Shown: positions 1 to 12,053, counted from the stretch's first letter. The stretch is 64,000 bases of DNA from Cymbidium sinense (GCA_021442155.1 CM038215.1:208934982-208998981); one strand, 5' to 3'. The notes: generated from the sequence alone by a model not told the origin. Numbers and translations are program-made.

Positions 1-146
1 AATATATAGTGAAGATTTTCGCAGTGATTTTTTTTATATAAAATTCTGAGCTTTATTCTCTTTTCAACTATCTATGTGTATATTAGATTTTCATATAAAG
101 CTAAGGCGTGAAGATTTATTCTACCGTTATAAGTTTTCTGACACGT

Positions 147-205
147 AATAATTATTATTATTATTATCATTATTATTATTATTATTATTGTTATAATTGT
201 TATAA

Positions 206-248
<43 letters not shown>
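147..248. repeat. (ATT)n microsatellite
   Basis: Imperfect run of ATT/TTA trinucleotides with a few GTT interruptions. Translation gives a tyrosine-rich frame that is an artefact of the repeat. Confidence 0.95.
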
Positions 249-251
<3 letters not shown>

Positions 252-454
252 ATTTTTTATTTCGAGTTAAATAGAATCGAACACAATTGAATAAAAGATT
301 ATTCATATTTAACTCATTTATAAATTAAATTTGAAATATTTATTCATATTAAATAAGTCGAATACGAATTATCCAAGAATGAGTTTTTTTTACGGTCCTA
401 CATACGTGCTGCTGGGACATATTTTTTTTTAAAGGGTATTTTAAAATTTTAAGC

Positions 455-695
455 AGGAGGCTTCCGATTACATTGCTGCTCTCGAGATGCAGGTCCGTGT
501 ATGGCTGCCCTCGCCACCAATCTCGCATCCTCCAGCGGATTCTCTTTGCTGGAGCCCGATCGCACTGAGCCTTGATGCCACAGAACTGTCGCCGGCAAGC
601 TCCTTATTTCTGCCCGTTTAACCAACTATAGTAGCAGAGAAGTTATTTGATGCGAACGGATGGAAATTTGCGCCTTCATCCTGCTAAAATCTCCG
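455..695. other. GC-richer island, unidentified
   Basis: About 240 bp with clearly higher GC content than the surroundings. No frame is open for its whole length and no protein family is recognised. It could be a fragment of a former gene or promoter, or part of a transposon. Confidence 0.35.
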
Positions 696-1517
696 TTTAC
701 AAAAATAAAATTTTTATATATTGTCATATTTATTGCCAATAATATGTATTTATATACTATTAGGTATAATTATAAATAGATTTACTCGATAAAAAATCTA
801 TTTAATTCAGTTTATGAACAATGATATAAGTAATAAATAAATAAGTTAAGGTATATGGTGATGCTCCATCATTTAATCAAAAAAGAGGTATATAATATCA
901 AGCGGGTGTTGTGTCTAGTAATAAAAAATATAAAATATAAAAAATAAAATAAAATTTTGATCATTACACATTTGTCCTGAATTATTAAATTTAAATTTTA
1001 TAAATTTTAACTAAATATATAATTAAATATTATTTTTTGGTAATTTATATTTATTATTTATTTGTAATATTCTAGAAAATTATTAATTATTAGACATTTT
1101 TAAATTTATTATTATATTTTAATTACTTATATTTTTATTTTTTATCATTATTTGTTTCCTTTTTTATATATTATCATAATTTATAAATAATATGTTAAAT
1201 ATTATTTATTTTGTTGCATTATTAAATATTTATATTTTATTGTTCTTATAATGTGAAAATTTTTGAACTTATTAAATGTTTATAAAATTTATATTTTTAT
1301 TATTATTTATATTTTAAAATGTATAAATTATATAAATTATAAATTTATAATTTCATATCCCTCATATATGTATAGATGCAACCTAGTTGATTATCTATAA
1401 ATAACGATATAAATTTATTTTGGGAACTTGAAGATAAGATTTCTTAGTTGAAAATCAAAATTCTCAACTACTAGGCTAAAATGTCATACACTCTCATAAC
1501 TTTTTCACCGCAGGCTA

Positions 1518-1522
<5 letters not shown>

Positions 1523-1592
<70 letters not shown>
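1523..1592. repeat. (TA)n microsatellite
   Basis: Uninterrupted TA dinucleotide run of about 70 bp. Confidence 0.97.
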
Positions 1593-1594
<2 letters not shown>

Positions 1595-2794
1595 CATATA
1601 TAAATATTGTAAACACGACATTTCGATCTATTTAGGCCCTGCGTGAAATCATTTTTTTATATTTATTTTTTATTTTTTTTTTAAAAATAGAAAAATAATT
1701 ACAAAAATATGTTTGTTTGTCTTCTTTTATTATTTTCATTTTTTTTAAAACATTTATTTTTGTTTTCAAAAATATTTAAAACATGCAAAATATATTTTTT
1801 TGTGTTTTTTAAATATCTCAATCATCATTTTCTGATTTTCAAGGAGTAGGTTTGCTTTTTTTTAATTTATATTATATAATATTATTAGTTTTAATTAACT
1901 TAATCTAAAAACATTTATCTTGAATATAGGACAATAATAGATTATTTTTAATATATCATGTGTATATATTTATTTATATAATTTATGCAAATTTGAATTT
2001 ATATATTAATTATTATTAAATTTAACATGATTATATAATAATAATAACTTAACTTAATTAATTAACTATTATTATTTATAATATAAGTATATCCCATTAT
2101 AAATTTTATCTTTTTCATGTCTCAAGTCATATGCCATCATCTTATGCTTATAAGTAATTTACATTTTTTTTGTTTGTGCATCAACCACCTATAAATCGGT
2201 AGATTTCTTATTCATTTTCAATATTTCAGATGTATTGGCACAATCATCTTACAAGAAGACATTATTTGAGTAGCCTCGACAATAATCAAAATAATTTTGG
2301 TTTGAATTGCGATGTTGCATCTGTAGTTTGACTATTTCATTATGTGTAATTGAATCAACAATGAAGAGTTTTCTTTGATAGATTTTAACATTTTGAATCA
2401 TCTAAATAATTCACTTTATAAACGAGTACCGTTCGGGTAGTTTGATAATGATTGTGATAATTTAAATCTAATATATACACATTATTTTTGAAGATCATCA
2501 ATTTCATCTCATTTGATTTAATTTGAGTGATAAAATAAAATAGAAAATGATCTCCTTAGATAATATATACCGCAATAATTTCTTCTTACTTTTAGTTAGA
2601 AGAGACAAAATTAAAATAAAAAAGAAAAAAAATGATGATGAATCTTATAATTATTAATTTATTCAAATGTTAAGTGTAACACAAATTTTTATTAATTTTT
2701 TATTTATTACATTATTTTAAAATAAATTTAATAATTTGAGATTCCTTATCATAAAAAAGTTGATTAAACTCAAATTTCTTCAAAATAAAAAAAA

Positions 2795-3015
2795 GATAAA
2801 TGAAGTGCATAAATGACGCCTTCGGCCGTTACAAAGAAACTATGTGCGGCGGAGGGGGGCCATGGCAGACGGCTGAGGGGACCAACCACGTGCTAGTTTT
2901 CTATTATCAACAGCTCACAACCTCATTGCTTTCACTGTTGCAGCTATTTATTGTTATCTCATCCTCATACTTCGTCGGAGAGGGGGGCTGATCTGATGTC
3001 CATCGGATTTTTTAA
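2795..3015. other. GC-richer island with a CACGTG motif
   Basis: GC-rich patch containing the G-box palindrome CACGTG near 2887 and a 63-codon open frame (2800-2991) with no recognisable domain. It lies about 170 bp left of the MULE. It may be a promoter or gene remnant; nothing supports expression. Confidence 0.3.
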
Positions 3016-3187
3016 GGGCGTGATTGTCAGCAAGTATGGAAAGAAAGAGGAGATGCAAATCTGTTGGATGTATTATTTTAGATTTGGAAAAAGTTAGCGG
3101 TGGTTTTTTTGGGTTATATGCTGTATGCATTAATATTTTTAAAAATAAAATATGTAATATTTGACATATATCAAATATGAAAAAAAA

Positions 3188-3265
3188 GCCTTAATTTTCA
3201 AAGTAGGTTTAATTAAAACCGGAATTAACTAATTAGGTATTTAAAAAAATTATAAAAATAGGCCC
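3188..3265 (+). repeat. MULE left terminal inverted repeat
   Basis: Matches the reverse complement of 10760-10839 with about 85% identity by eye and a small indel in the A/T run. It is preceded by an A8 run. Confidence 0.9.
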
Positions 3266-3411
3266 AGTTAGCGAACGACTAGTGCTGACTGGGCGACTAA
3301 CCCTTCTCATAACTTAGAGCCAAATAAAAACCAAGAGCCGATCTCTTAGTTTTATTTTTAATTTCCCATTGCGATCGGTCGTCCCTGCCATTCATGCCCA
3401 CCGCCGCTCGT

Positions 3412-3503
3412 GCCTGTCGCCGGCCAAGAGGCAGCTCGCCGCCGGCCAAGGGAGGTTACCGCAGGCCAAGGAGAGGTCGCCGCCGGTCAAGGAGAAGCTC
3501 ACA
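3412..3503 (+). repeat. GC-rich minisatellite inside the MULE
   Basis: About four degenerate copies of a ~22 bp unit with the core CGCCGGCCAAGG. It is strikingly GC-rich for this window and lies just inside the left terminal repeat. It may be captured host sequence. Confidence 0.75.
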
Positions 3504-4269
3504 ACGCATTTTCTTAGGTTTTTCCGCCGATTTAGGTTTTTCTAACCCTAAATAAAAAATATGTATTAGATCTTAATTTATAGAAGTTTAGTTTGTATGA
3601 TTAAGCTATTTAGTTTGATTTTCATAAAAAATGTGTGTGAGATCTCATTTTAAATGTGGTGTTTATATTTTTTTTCGCCGATTTGCAAATCTAAAGAGAT
3701 TAATATTCTAAAGAGATTAATATTCTTATTCTACATATATTGATTACACATTATTATAGCGCATATATTTAGTTCTATAACTTCAAGAACCATTTTATGA
3801 AATGAAATCTTTAGAAAAAGTTAATTTAAAGAGCACATCGGTTGGTGACTTGGATATTACACTTCTATAACTATCTTAGAGAAATGGTTTGGATGTCTAT
3901 TTGTGACTAAGCCAAATTTGTCCCCTAGAGCTTTTATAGATATTGTTTTATTTATTATGCTCTCGAGTAGATTTAACAAGAATCTTGAGGTGGAAAAGTT
4001 TCTCATTAATTTTCTCATTAGTATGTGTATGCATGCAACATCAGGACTAATGTGAGATTTTCTTTTGTTACTCCTATGAATTAGTATATTGGGGTTTCTC
4101 ATTATCCTCCCATTTTATTTTTGTTTCTTTAGATATACATTTCACCAGACACCAATTCTTTAGTTTATTCCTTTGCTTTATGTAACAACAATGTAGCGAT
4201 CAGGTGTTTTGTTTCTGTTGTTGGATATTCAGTCTTCTTTGTCTTTTGAAGTAATAGGTTTTGTCTAAT

Positions 4270-4400
4270 TGAAAGCGTCGGCCGTCCGATGACCCGGTTA
4301 GGAGAGTAGATGCATTAGATTAGCCTTATATTCAGGAAGGTAGAGGTAGACCTAAAAAGACTTAGTTAAGATGTATACAAATAACTTTAGTAGTAATGTC
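4270..4400 (+). mobile_element. LINE fragment captured in the MULE
   Basis: Nearly the same sequence occurs near the 3' end of the LINEs at about 32590-32690 (plus) and 55880-55990 (minus). Shared blocks include GAGAGTAGATG, AGGAAGG(T/C)AGAGGTAGA and TTAAGATGTATACAAA. The copy has neither tail nor RT domain, so it is a short scrap lying between the left terminal repeat and the transposase start. Confidence 0.8.
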
Positions 4401-4637
4401 AAGATCATCACAACTACAAGTTGCTTAGATTAAGTGTGGAAGTTTTTTTGAATTCCCACAACCAATTACATGAATACAAATTTCTCATTCAATGGAATTT
4501 TTAAATAAGTTGTCTCATTCAATGTATTTCGTGTATGCACATTAAGAATTTGGAATTACGATTTCTCCTGAATTGACTTATGTACATTAATCAGGTGAGA
4601 CGAAGGATTACTGGTGTTGTGTTATTGTTAATTAGAA

Positions 4638-7180
4638 ATGAGTTCAAATATTGTATGTATAGTTCCCTATTATGATGGTGAACTCAATGTAAGCGATGAT
4701 TTCATTCCAACATATGTTGGTAGGAAAAATCGTCTAGTTCGAGTCCCACGGCGGATTAAATTCAAGGAATTACATAAGCGAATAATGAGGTCGTTGAAGC
4801 TAGATCTAGCAAAGTTCTTTGTTAATCTAATGGGTCATTTTTCTATTGGTGTTGGATTTATTGCAACTCACATTAATGATGAAGAAGTTTGTGAAGCTAT
4901 AATTAATGCAGCATCCGTGCAACCTATTATAATTTATGTTGAAGTTGAGGAACTACCGTGTGGAGATAGGGAGGTTAACATTACTGAGGAATGTCAAAGA
5001 GCTCGAACCAGTACTGAGTACATCACACCAACTTCTCAGCTAAGTACTCAAGTGGAATACTATGGGTTTGCACCAACAGAACATGCTTATTTTGCTGGGA
5101 CAAGTTCTGCTGCTATGGGTGACCCAGAAGGTGATGACATGAATCCACTATCTCTTGAAGATGTTGGATATGAAACTATACCTAGTAGAGCTAGTAGTGA
5201 TGATGATGAGGAGAATGATAGCGATGCAGAGCAGGCTATTTTAGGGGCCACAGAACCATCCCTCAAGGTCAGAGACTTGATTGTAGAATACTCAATTAGA
5301 ATAAATCATACTGAAGAGCACTTAATACGTAACAATGAGTACATGCATAGTGCTCAGACAGCTAGAGAATGGGGTGAGGACCTTATATTTGATGGCCCAT
5401 CAAATGAATCAACCTTTGAGGAGCAGAATTGCATCCCAAATGAATTGTTTGAAGGTATGTGCTTTCATGATAAGAAGCAGTTATAGTTTATTGTTCAGGA
5501 TTGGTCTATCATAAATAATGTTGAGTATGTCATATATGCTTCAAACCAATTAAAATTCATCTGCGGTAAACCACCATTCTCACCCATCTAGACCTTGTTT
5601 GTGGCACTTACATGCAAGCTCAATTAAGAGATTGGGTGGTGCTTGGAGGATTGATTCAATTGACTCACCTCATACCTGTAGTTATTCAGTGCTTAATGCT
5701 GGACACAAGCAATGTACATCACAATTCATCAGTTATTTCATCCAACCCGTAGCCAAACGTCAACTAGATTTAAATCCTAAGGAAATTGTAGGCCTGGGAT
5801 GCACGTCGAAAGGAAGTTAAGGTAATATTTGGAAGTTGAGAGGAATCTTACAGATCATTGGGGAAATTCATGACTGTTGTATGTTCATCTATGCCAGGGT
5901 CAGTATATCAGAAGCACTCAACAGAATCGAACAGGTTCCAATGATTGTTCTGGTCATTTGAGCCTTCAATTAGAGGTTGGCAATATTGTCACCTAGTTCT
6001 ATGCCTTGATGGGACTTTTCTCTTGGGTAAGTACAGAGGAACTCTACTTAGTGCAGTTGGGATCGATGTGAATAATGGCTTATTCCCACTCGCCTTCACA
6101 GTTGTGGAATCATAGTGCATCAAGTCATGGGTTTAGTTTTTGTGCACACTACAGGACTTGATCCCACTGGTGTCTACAAGGGATCATCTTTGCCTCATCT
6201 CAGATAGACATGCATGTCTAGTTTGTGATTGCAGAGAGATCTTTCCCTGGGTTGCACATCGCTTCTGCCTACGTCATTTGAGGGAGAACTTCAAAAGTGC
6301 TGTTAGACAATTCGGCAAGGGTGATGTTGACTTTATATGTCAGAAGATGTATATTGCAGGAAATACTAATGATATTCAAATTTTTAAAAGGTACATGACT
6401 GACATCAAGAATATTAAGCAGGAGGCATACGATTGACTTATTTCAAGGGATGTTCAACAGTGGTCTCTAACTCACGATGATGATTATAGATATGATACAA
6501 TGATCACAAATGCAGCTGAATTCTTTAATGGTGTGCTTAAACGAGTATGTGGTTTGCCAATTCAAGCCTTGATTACAGTAGTGTACTAAAATATAGTATC
6601 CCTATGCATGAAACATCTTGAATCAGCTACAACTCTAGCAAACTAACAGGAATCCTTGTTCTCTCCACGTGCTAAGGCAATGCTGCAGTCTAATGAATGA
6701 GAGGCAAGGCGATTTCCTGAGCCAGTGAGGATAAGCATGAATGAGTACCAAGTGTTTAATGTCACCAACAGAACCTTCAAGGTTGACCTCTCAGAAAATA
6801 ATGAATGTATGTGTACATGTAGACAACTGCAATCTTATTATCTGTCATGTGCACACGTGATTGCCATTTTGGGTCAACGACATCTAAGCCATGTGCAATA
6901 TGTCTCAGCCTACTACAGCTTGCAAAACTACATTAGCACCTACCAGGGTAAATTCCTTGTGATACCTGATCGTGAAGAGTGGCCAGAACACATCATTGGT
7001 GGCACATACCCAGATTATAATTCACCAAATATTAAAAGAAAGTCTGGCCGGCCAAGGACAAATAAATTCAAAAATACTATGGACGAGAACACTACAAGAA
7101 GTTACAGGGTTTGTAGTGTGTGCAAGACTATTGGACACAATAGATGGATGTGTAATCAAACTCAATCGCGTAGATTATGA
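4638..7180 (+). pseudogene. MURA-type transposase of the MULE (decayed)
   Basis: Mutator transposases cut and rejoin the terminal repeats with a DDE nuclease. The first part (4638-5483, 282 codons) has the usual MULE N-terminal region and an acidic linker. A CX2C-type DNA-binding region follows, then the DDE core from about 5800: LDGTF (first Asp, ~6010), ISDRH (second Asp, ~6198) and AEFFN (Glu, ~6517). Next come a SWIM zinc finger (CTC...CAH, ~6816-6860) and a CCHC knuckle starting CSVCK (~7112). The start codon was chosen because the N-terminal domain begins there. Damage: a stop at 5484, a frameshift near 5585, a small deletion with frameshift near 5796, then stops at 5837, 5942, 6113, 6134, 6434, 6587, 6644 and 6698, all in one frame that is otherwise kept to 7180. 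The catalytic residues are still visible, so decay is fairly recent. Confidence 0.92.
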
Positions 7181-7436
7181 TATGGTTCAGTTTGTGCATT
7201 GGTTGTAATCTAATTTTTTTTTGGATTAGTCATAATGTGTAAAATGTTGTATTTCTCAAATGTTATCTGAGACTCCCAGTCCATGTTCTGAATTATGCTT
7301 TAGGTGTTGTATGATTTACATGTAAGTTCATGTTTTGTCAAATATAATGTAGTTGTTTTATTTTATAATTATGTGTAGGCTGATTCAGTACAAAAAAATA
7401 AGTTACTTTGTATTGTTTGAACTGTTTTATAAGCAC

Positions 7437-7735
7437 AAAAAAACTTGTTATACAGTACTCTTGCTTATTAAATTGCTCAGGGAAACTTGTGACTCACTTA
7501 CGAAGACTGTATGTTTGTGATGTATAATTTAGTTTTGTTTGAATATGTTCCATTTTGCAAAAAAAATTGTTATACAGTACTCTTGTTTATTAAATTACTC
7601 AGGGGAACTGATGACTCGCTTACGAAGATTGTATGTTTGTGATGTATAATTTAGTTTTATTTGAATAAGTTCCATTTCAAAAAAAACTTGTCATGTTGTA
7701 CACTTGTTTATTAATCTGCTCAGGGGAACTTATAT
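7437..7735 (+). repeat. ~120 bp tandem repeat between MURA and PMD genes
   Basis: Two full units (about 7437-7556 and 7557-7676) and a partial third (to about 7735). Each starts with an A run and AACTTGTTATACAGTACTC-like sequence and contains CTCAGGG(G/A)AACT and GTATGTTTGTGATGTATAAT. It fills the spacer downstream of MURA and upstream of the PMD start. Confidence 0.9.
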
Positions 7736-7773
7736 ATTATTGATTGTTGATTGCTACAATTATTGCAGGAAAG

Positions 7774-10034
7774 ATGTCTGGTGATGATGCTCCTCGTCCC
7801 GCACGTAGGAGGAGACGATGAGCAGAGGAGACAGTTGTGGACTACACCACCAACGGTTCACCCAAGCATATCGCTTCTACATGGTACAGAGTAGCATCTG
7901 ATTTGGTAAAGTTTTATTTGAAGTTTCATTTATTAAAAGCTTTATACAGACGTAGTTTCTATACTGTCATATACTAAGCATAATTCATTGTGATTACAAG
8001 TTTTAGTGCTTGAGGCTGCTACCCACTTACTGATGTTTAGGGAATGGCCTATTAATTATCTTAGATTTATGGGTACATTGTGAGCTATCGGCCTAGATAG
8101 TGTCTCCTAGATGCAGTACATTCGTCTGGATCACCACTTGCTCACAGCATTTGTGGAGCGATGGTGTTCTCAGACCAATACCTTTCACTTGGCCGCTGGA
8201 GAAATAACGATTACACTACTGGATGTGGGGATGATTTTTGGTGTTCAGATAGATGGCCCACCGATGATTAACATGATTATTATTGGTGGCGGGAAACGGT
8301 GGGCTTCTTGGCCAGATTACTGTGATGAGTTAATTAGAGCACATCTAGAGCCACACACCATGTACCATGATCTGGTCCATCCGCATGTCACATCAGAATT
8401 TTGAATGGGACAAGCTCATGCACAAACTTGTTTACCCTTACGATGGTTGTGATGGACATGCTATAGAGATTTGTACATAGATCTCCCAGAGCTTTAGTTC
8501 ACTATACATGTTAGAGCATACATACTATTTGTTATTGGATCTTTTCTTTTGCCAGATACTTTGGGTTCTGAGGTTCATCTATAGTATCTGTCATTACTTG
8601 AGGATATTGATACATTCAGGGAGTTGTCATTGGGTTCAGTTGTGCTTGCTCATTTATATAAGGAACTACATGAGGCAACCAAATCGAAGTGCACGAATAT
8701 GGCTGGATGCATTCATTTATTGCAGGTATGGGCCTGGGAGCACATTCATGTGGGCAGACTAACATTACGTGTGTCATATCCTATAGACATTGATGGGCTT
8801 AGCGTAGGATGTCGGTGGAATGAAGGGTTCGTTCGGGAAATGCCATCAATTGATATGTTGGGATGAGTTGGACGGACTTTGCATAGTCAGGTATGTTGCA
8901 TTGATGTAATGTTTATTTGCTTACTCATTATGTGCTTACAATTGCAATAATAATTTCTACTATATTTATAGGTCATATGAGAGCCATATGAATATCAGAT
9001 CCGTGAGTGTGTCCCAGATATATGTTTATAGCGAGAAGAAATATGGCTAGCTAGAGTACCAATGATATGTTGGAAGAGGGTAGAGTGGTACCTACCTGAT
9101 CGTGTGCTCAAACAGTCGATGCCACCTATGATTGATGTTGCACCGATAGATCCATCGTTCACACGGGTCAATGGCCGAGGAAAAGCTGACGTTGATTGGG
9201 TCGATTACCACCACTCTTATGTTGCACAATGGGAGCGCAGACGTAAGTCAGTTGTAGTGTCGATTCATCATAGTAGGATCGGGAGCTAGCGATCAACCGA
9301 TACATGAGGTGGTATCATTCTTGAGCTTCGCTTTATATGTTGAAGGCTCCAAAAATTCCTCCTGACACCTATTACCCTCGAGGGCCTTGAGAATGTTTAA
9401 TGGTTAGTCTATATGCAAAGTATTACAATTTGGTTTTCCTTATAACAACGAAACCCTGATCTAAAATTTTTTATTTGCAGCGTGAGCACATCTTGAATAC
9501 TGAGAACATATTTCAGTGCTATTTCGGGAGAGATGATGATACATAATTTCAGCAATCTATCAACGATTACGAGGAATTGTGCATGGAACTGAGGCGAAGT
9601 ATACATATCTCTAATAATGAGTATATCGACATTCCGTGCACTTCGCATCGGCAATGAGATTGTACCATCGATGGATGTGGGTTCATCCTCGCCGCTGGTC
9701 GGACGTTTACGATACATTCATACCACCCCAAAGATTCATATCAGGAAGCAATGTGGTCTCAGATGCACCCATGGTAGCAATCCCACTGACATATGGTCCA
9801 CCGTCATTCCATATGAAACTGCCATATGGAGTGTACTATGGGTATTCGTTGCCTACTCAAGCTTCCGCTGATATACCTCATGTTACAGACTTAGGATATT
9901 CGCAATAACCTGTCGAGCAGGTGGAAGAGGAGGAGGATCATCAACAACATCATCTGCGTGATCGGCCACGACGACCACCAGCCCATTACACTCCTAGTAG
10001 TGATGCAATTCCACCACACAGGCATCAACGATGA
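7774..10034 (+). pseudogene. Plant mobile domain (PMD, MAIN-like) gene carried by the MULE (decayed)
   Basis: PMD proteins (the aminotransferase-like plant mobile domain family, which includes Arabidopsis MAIN and MAIL1) occur both as host genes and inside transposons. The family is recognised from LTAFVERW, TNTFHLAAGE and ITITLLDVGMIFGV (about 8147-8240), then HLYKELHEATK and VWAWEHI (~8650-8745), WEPY (~8977) and a late VEWYLPDRVL block (~9083). The chosen ATG at 7774 follows a good acceptor, TTATTGCAG. Apparent introns are about 7904-8040, 8891-8971 and 9405-9480. The C-terminus is Glu- then His/Arg/Pro-rich and stops at 10032. There are in-frame stops near 7819, 8081, 8108 and 8402, and further frame changes. 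The gene follows MURA in the same orientation and shares its pattern of Trp-to-stop changes. Confidence 0.87.
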
Positions 10035-10343
10035 TAGATCTATTATCTTTTTTATATAGTAGATGGCATGTACTTGTGTCTGTTTTTCATTTATTATGGT
10101 TACTCATTCAGTTTCACAGTTATGTAACCCTTGATTGTATAATCGTATTGATGTCTATTATTTATTTATTTTGGTTGGATTACATCAGAGATTGACATTA
10201 GGTTCATATGCATTTAGTTAAATTCAATTTCTTCACATATGTGTTAGTGTAGTGATATATAACAAATTATGCAATGTTTCATTTGGTTGATTTCTAAGAG
10301 TGAAAAATTCCCTTGATTTCACTATTTTATAGAATATTATTGT

Positions 10344-10662
10344 AAAAACATCGGCTATCCAGGTGAGATTCATCGAAAGTTGTCAACATAAAAGTTGTAG
10401 AGTTTTTCATTACCTTTCCAAAGATATCAAGCACACTGAAATCAGACACTGGATGGGTTTGATATAGCCAAAAAACGAAGGCTGCCGCAATATCTTTATT
10501 TTTTACAACATCAAAATTCATACATTCGCAAAAACTGCAGCTACCCGGGCAAGATTCATGGAAAGTTGTCAACATTAAAGTTGTAGAATGTTTCATTACT
10601 TTTCCAACGATACCAAGCACGTTGAAATCCGACATCGGATGAGCCTGATATGGCCAAAAAAC
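10344..10662 (+). repeat. Diverged direct repeat pair near MULE right end
   Basis: Two ~132 bp copies (10344-10475 and 10530-10662), 186 bp apart, share (A/G)AAAGTTGTCAACAT, AAAGTTGTAGA and GATAT(A/G)GCCAAAAAAC. They lie between the PMD gene and the right terminal repeat and may be a subterminal repeat of the element. Confidence 0.85.
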
Positions 10663-10759
10663 AATTGTTGTTTGGTTAAACTTTTTTTTTAAAAAAAAAT
10701 TATACGCCTGGCCACGGGTGATGCACCGAAATAGCTACCGCCATACTCATTGATCGATC

Positions 10760-10839
10760 GAGCCTATTTTAAAATTTTTTAAAAAAAGGCCTAATTAGCT
10801 AATTACAGTTTTAATTAAGCCTAATTTGAAAATTAACCC
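10760..10839 (-). repeat. MULE right terminal inverted repeat
   Basis: Reverse-complement partner of 3188-3265, followed by an A7 run at 10840-10846. Confidence 0.9.
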
Positions 10840-11120
10840 AAAAAAATATATAATTAAAATAATATTAAAAAATTAAAAGATATGTGTATCCTAAATAATT
10901 AAATTAAAATTATATAAAAATATATTTTAAATATAATTTGTTATATTTTAAATTATTATAAAGAATTTTAAACTTTTAAAGAATAAGATTTGAGCTAAAA
11001 AAAAAAGAATAATATAATATATTTATTATAAATAATTAAAATTATAAAAAATTATAAATAAATTTATAAATTATAATAATTTTATTCATTAAAATTATTA
11101 AAGTATAATAAAATAATTAC

Positions 11121-11173
<53 letters not shown>

Positions 11174-12050
11174 CTTATATAATTAACTTATTTTTTATTA
11201 TTTTTAATATTTTATCTATTAAATTTATATATATTATTCTTAATTATTATTATAATACCGTCCAATGCGTGTTTGTGTCTCATATTTTTAAAAATAGAAA
11301 TATTTCTTGTCCATGTCATGTCATATCTGTATCATCGTATCGATATTTATGCATCATAGATTTCATGTGAGGAGCATTCTGCATCGATTGATTTCTGCTT
11401 GAATAAGGCCTATTCATGTTGTGCTGAACGCTTTAGACTCAATACTTTTACGAAAGGAGCAAAAAGAAAGAAGAGGAGGACAGAATTTTGTGCTAAGGAT
11501 ATGGACGTAAATGATAGATATACTCTTTATGGGACTCTAGGGTGGTTACTTTTGTGGTAATTATTATGAGAAATATATTGTTGCCTTTGATTGATTGGTA
11601 GGGAAGTGTATATGAACCTTCATCAAGATGCATGCTTCAGTGCCAATCAAACAATACAAAATAGATTGGGACCTAAAGAAAGAAGGGAAGAAAGGGCTTA
11701 CAATCTCCTCTTATAACCAAGACAGCTCAAATGTATAAGATAGTTGATTATGTTGTGCAAAAAGATAATGTTATTTAGATTTATGTGTTAATAATCTCAT
11801 GGTTATGAATTATGTATATGGGTCAAAGAAGCTTTATTAGTAACTCCAAACTTTATTATTAGGAGGTGCATTAAGTATATATCATAATACTTTTATTTTC
11901 TTAATAAAAAAAATCAAATATTTATAATGAAATGCTAACTTGATGGTTGAGAAATTCATGAATAGTTTTGCATATTTTACCTTTTAAAACCTTCTTAGCA
12001 CCTAACTTAAAAGGACATGCAATAACAAAAAATAAATAAATAGATAAATA
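10840..12050. other. AT-rich intergenic DNA with (TA)n
   Basis: No gene recognised. It contains a (TA)n microsatellite at about 11124-11171 and a long A/T-only stretch before it. Confidence 0.7.
11124..11171. repeat. (TA)n microsatellite
   Basis: Uninterrupted TA run of about 48 bp. Confidence 0.95.
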
Positions 12051-12053
12051 AAT

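Larger units (their letters stand above)
300..3187. other. AT-rich intergenic DNA, no gene recognised
   Basis: Very AT-rich sequence without a recognisable coding region. It holds the (TA)n microsatellite and two GC-richer islands, listed separately. A T-rich stretch at about 1620-1860 with self-complementary AT blocks may be the remains of a small transposon, but I could not define its ends. Confidence 0.6.
3188..10839 (+). mobile_element. Mutator-like element (MULE) carrying MURA and a plant mobile domain gene
   Basis: The outer ends are inverted repeats: 3188-3265 reads almost the same as the reverse complement of 10760-10839. Both share TTAATTTTCAAA, TTAATTAAAAC and CTAATTAGG in the same order, about 85% identity by eye. 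The element sits between runs of A (3180-3187 and 10840-10846), compatible with the 8-10 bp target-site duplication typical of Mutator elements, although a homopolymer is weak evidence. Inside, in order on the plus strand, are a GC-rich minisatellite, a LINE scrap, a MURA transposase pseudogene, a 120 bp tandem repeat, a PMD pseudogene and a diverged repeat pair. Both genes carry stop codons, so this copy is not autonomous. Confidence 0.9.

Noticed and set aside
108..290. 60-codon Tyr-rich open frame
   Set aside because: It is the translation of the (ATT)n microsatellite.
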